DNA of 64,000 bases, from the NCBI GenBank assembly GCA_018240025.1, contig JAFEGM010000066.1, positions 18,498 through 82,497 on the forward strand. Direction: 5' to 3'. Shown one piece after another: positions 63,798 to 64,000 of the stretch (positions are counted from its first letter, which is position 1; every line of letters begins with the position of its first letter). The stretch is from Verrucomicrobiota bacterium (lineage in GTDB: Bacteria > Verrucomicrobiota > Verrucomicrobiia > Chthoniobacterales > SZAS-18). Position numbers and translations under genes: made by a program. Below the pieces are notes generated by a model, which was not told the DNA's origin, did not search any database, and saw only the letters and a list, made by a program, of their open reading frames with translations.

Positions 63798-64000
63798 TGA
63801 GCACTACTCTCGCCAAGGCCCCGACGGGCCTCGATTACAAAGTCGCCGACATCACGCTGGCCGAATGGGGCCGGAAGGAAATCAGCATCGCCGAGGCCGA
63901 AATGCCGGGGCTGATGGCCATCCGCAAGAAGTACGCGGCCGGCAAGCCGCTGGCCGGCGTGCGCGTGACCGGTTCACTGCACATGACCATCCAGACCGCG
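63798..64000 (+). CDS. ahcY: Adenosylhomocysteinase, N-terminal fragment (runs off window)
   Basis: AhcY splits S-adenosylhomocysteine to adenosine and homocysteine. The visible 67 codons read [28 protein letters not shown] and then [15 protein letters not shown], which are the conserved family start. The ATG at 63798 follows an inverted-repeat region. Confidence 0.95.

Overview
This is a high-GC chromosomal stretch from a bacterium that looks like a member of the Verrucomicrobia, probably close to Opitutaceae. The basis is indirect: a PEP-CTERM sorted protein, a fused SecDF with YajC, many secreted kelch, beta-helix and BNR proteins with similar C-terminal modules, intergenic heptanucleotide arrays, and start codons that often lack a Shine-Dalgarno site. 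No rRNA gene, ordinary tRNA gene, insertion sequence, prophage or CRISPR array was seen.

The most important region is the left end (1-7539), an RNA-repair locus. A leftward rtcR (sigma-54 activator, cut by the window edge) diverges from a rightward cluster: a canonical -24/-12 promoter, rsr (Ro60 homologue), an 816-base array of six tandem Y-RNA-like units, a 233-residue protein of unknown function, rtcB (RNA ligase) and rtcA (RNA 3'-phosphate cyclase). Four of the six RNA units enclose a tRNA mimic in circularly permuted order (T arm, acceptor 3' strand, short loop, acceptor 5' strand, D arm) on a Ro-binding stem that starts with GNCGAATG. Helices are kept while sequences differ between units. 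Just downstream lies a 1865-residue protein that combines two alpha/beta-hydrolase domains with a CHAT caspase-like protease domain (7658-13255).

The middle holds an RND efflux pair with a TetR-type operator (13328-17739), an eight-haem cytochrome c, a PEP-CTERM gene whose 3' end was copied three times in tandem, secDF-yajC, a DUF1844 gene, a DCC thioredoxin-like gene, an MgtC-family gene and a beta-hydroxyacid dehydrogenase (to 26608). A surface and secreted-protein region follows (26616-33347) with a beta-helix protein and two paralogous kelch proteins, one broken at a G7 run. Then come TPR proteins, two small Cys-rich secreted proteins, DUF1152, two GNAT acetyltransferases and lysS (33442-40911).

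The right part carries a giant BNR/Calx-beta protein, an acyltransferase-3 membrane enzyme, rhomboid protease, monoglyceride-lipase-like hydrolase, ACT-domain protein, glgX, an MFS exporter whose stop codon appears lost, a family B DNA polymerase with damaged exonuclease motifs, a DUF2911 protein, a metallophosphoesterase, a secreted GH13 amylase, a TIGR04282 transferase, manA and the start of ahcY.

Two patterns recur across the window: intergenic tandem arrays with a 7-base period (six of them), and palindromic dispersed elements near gene ends.
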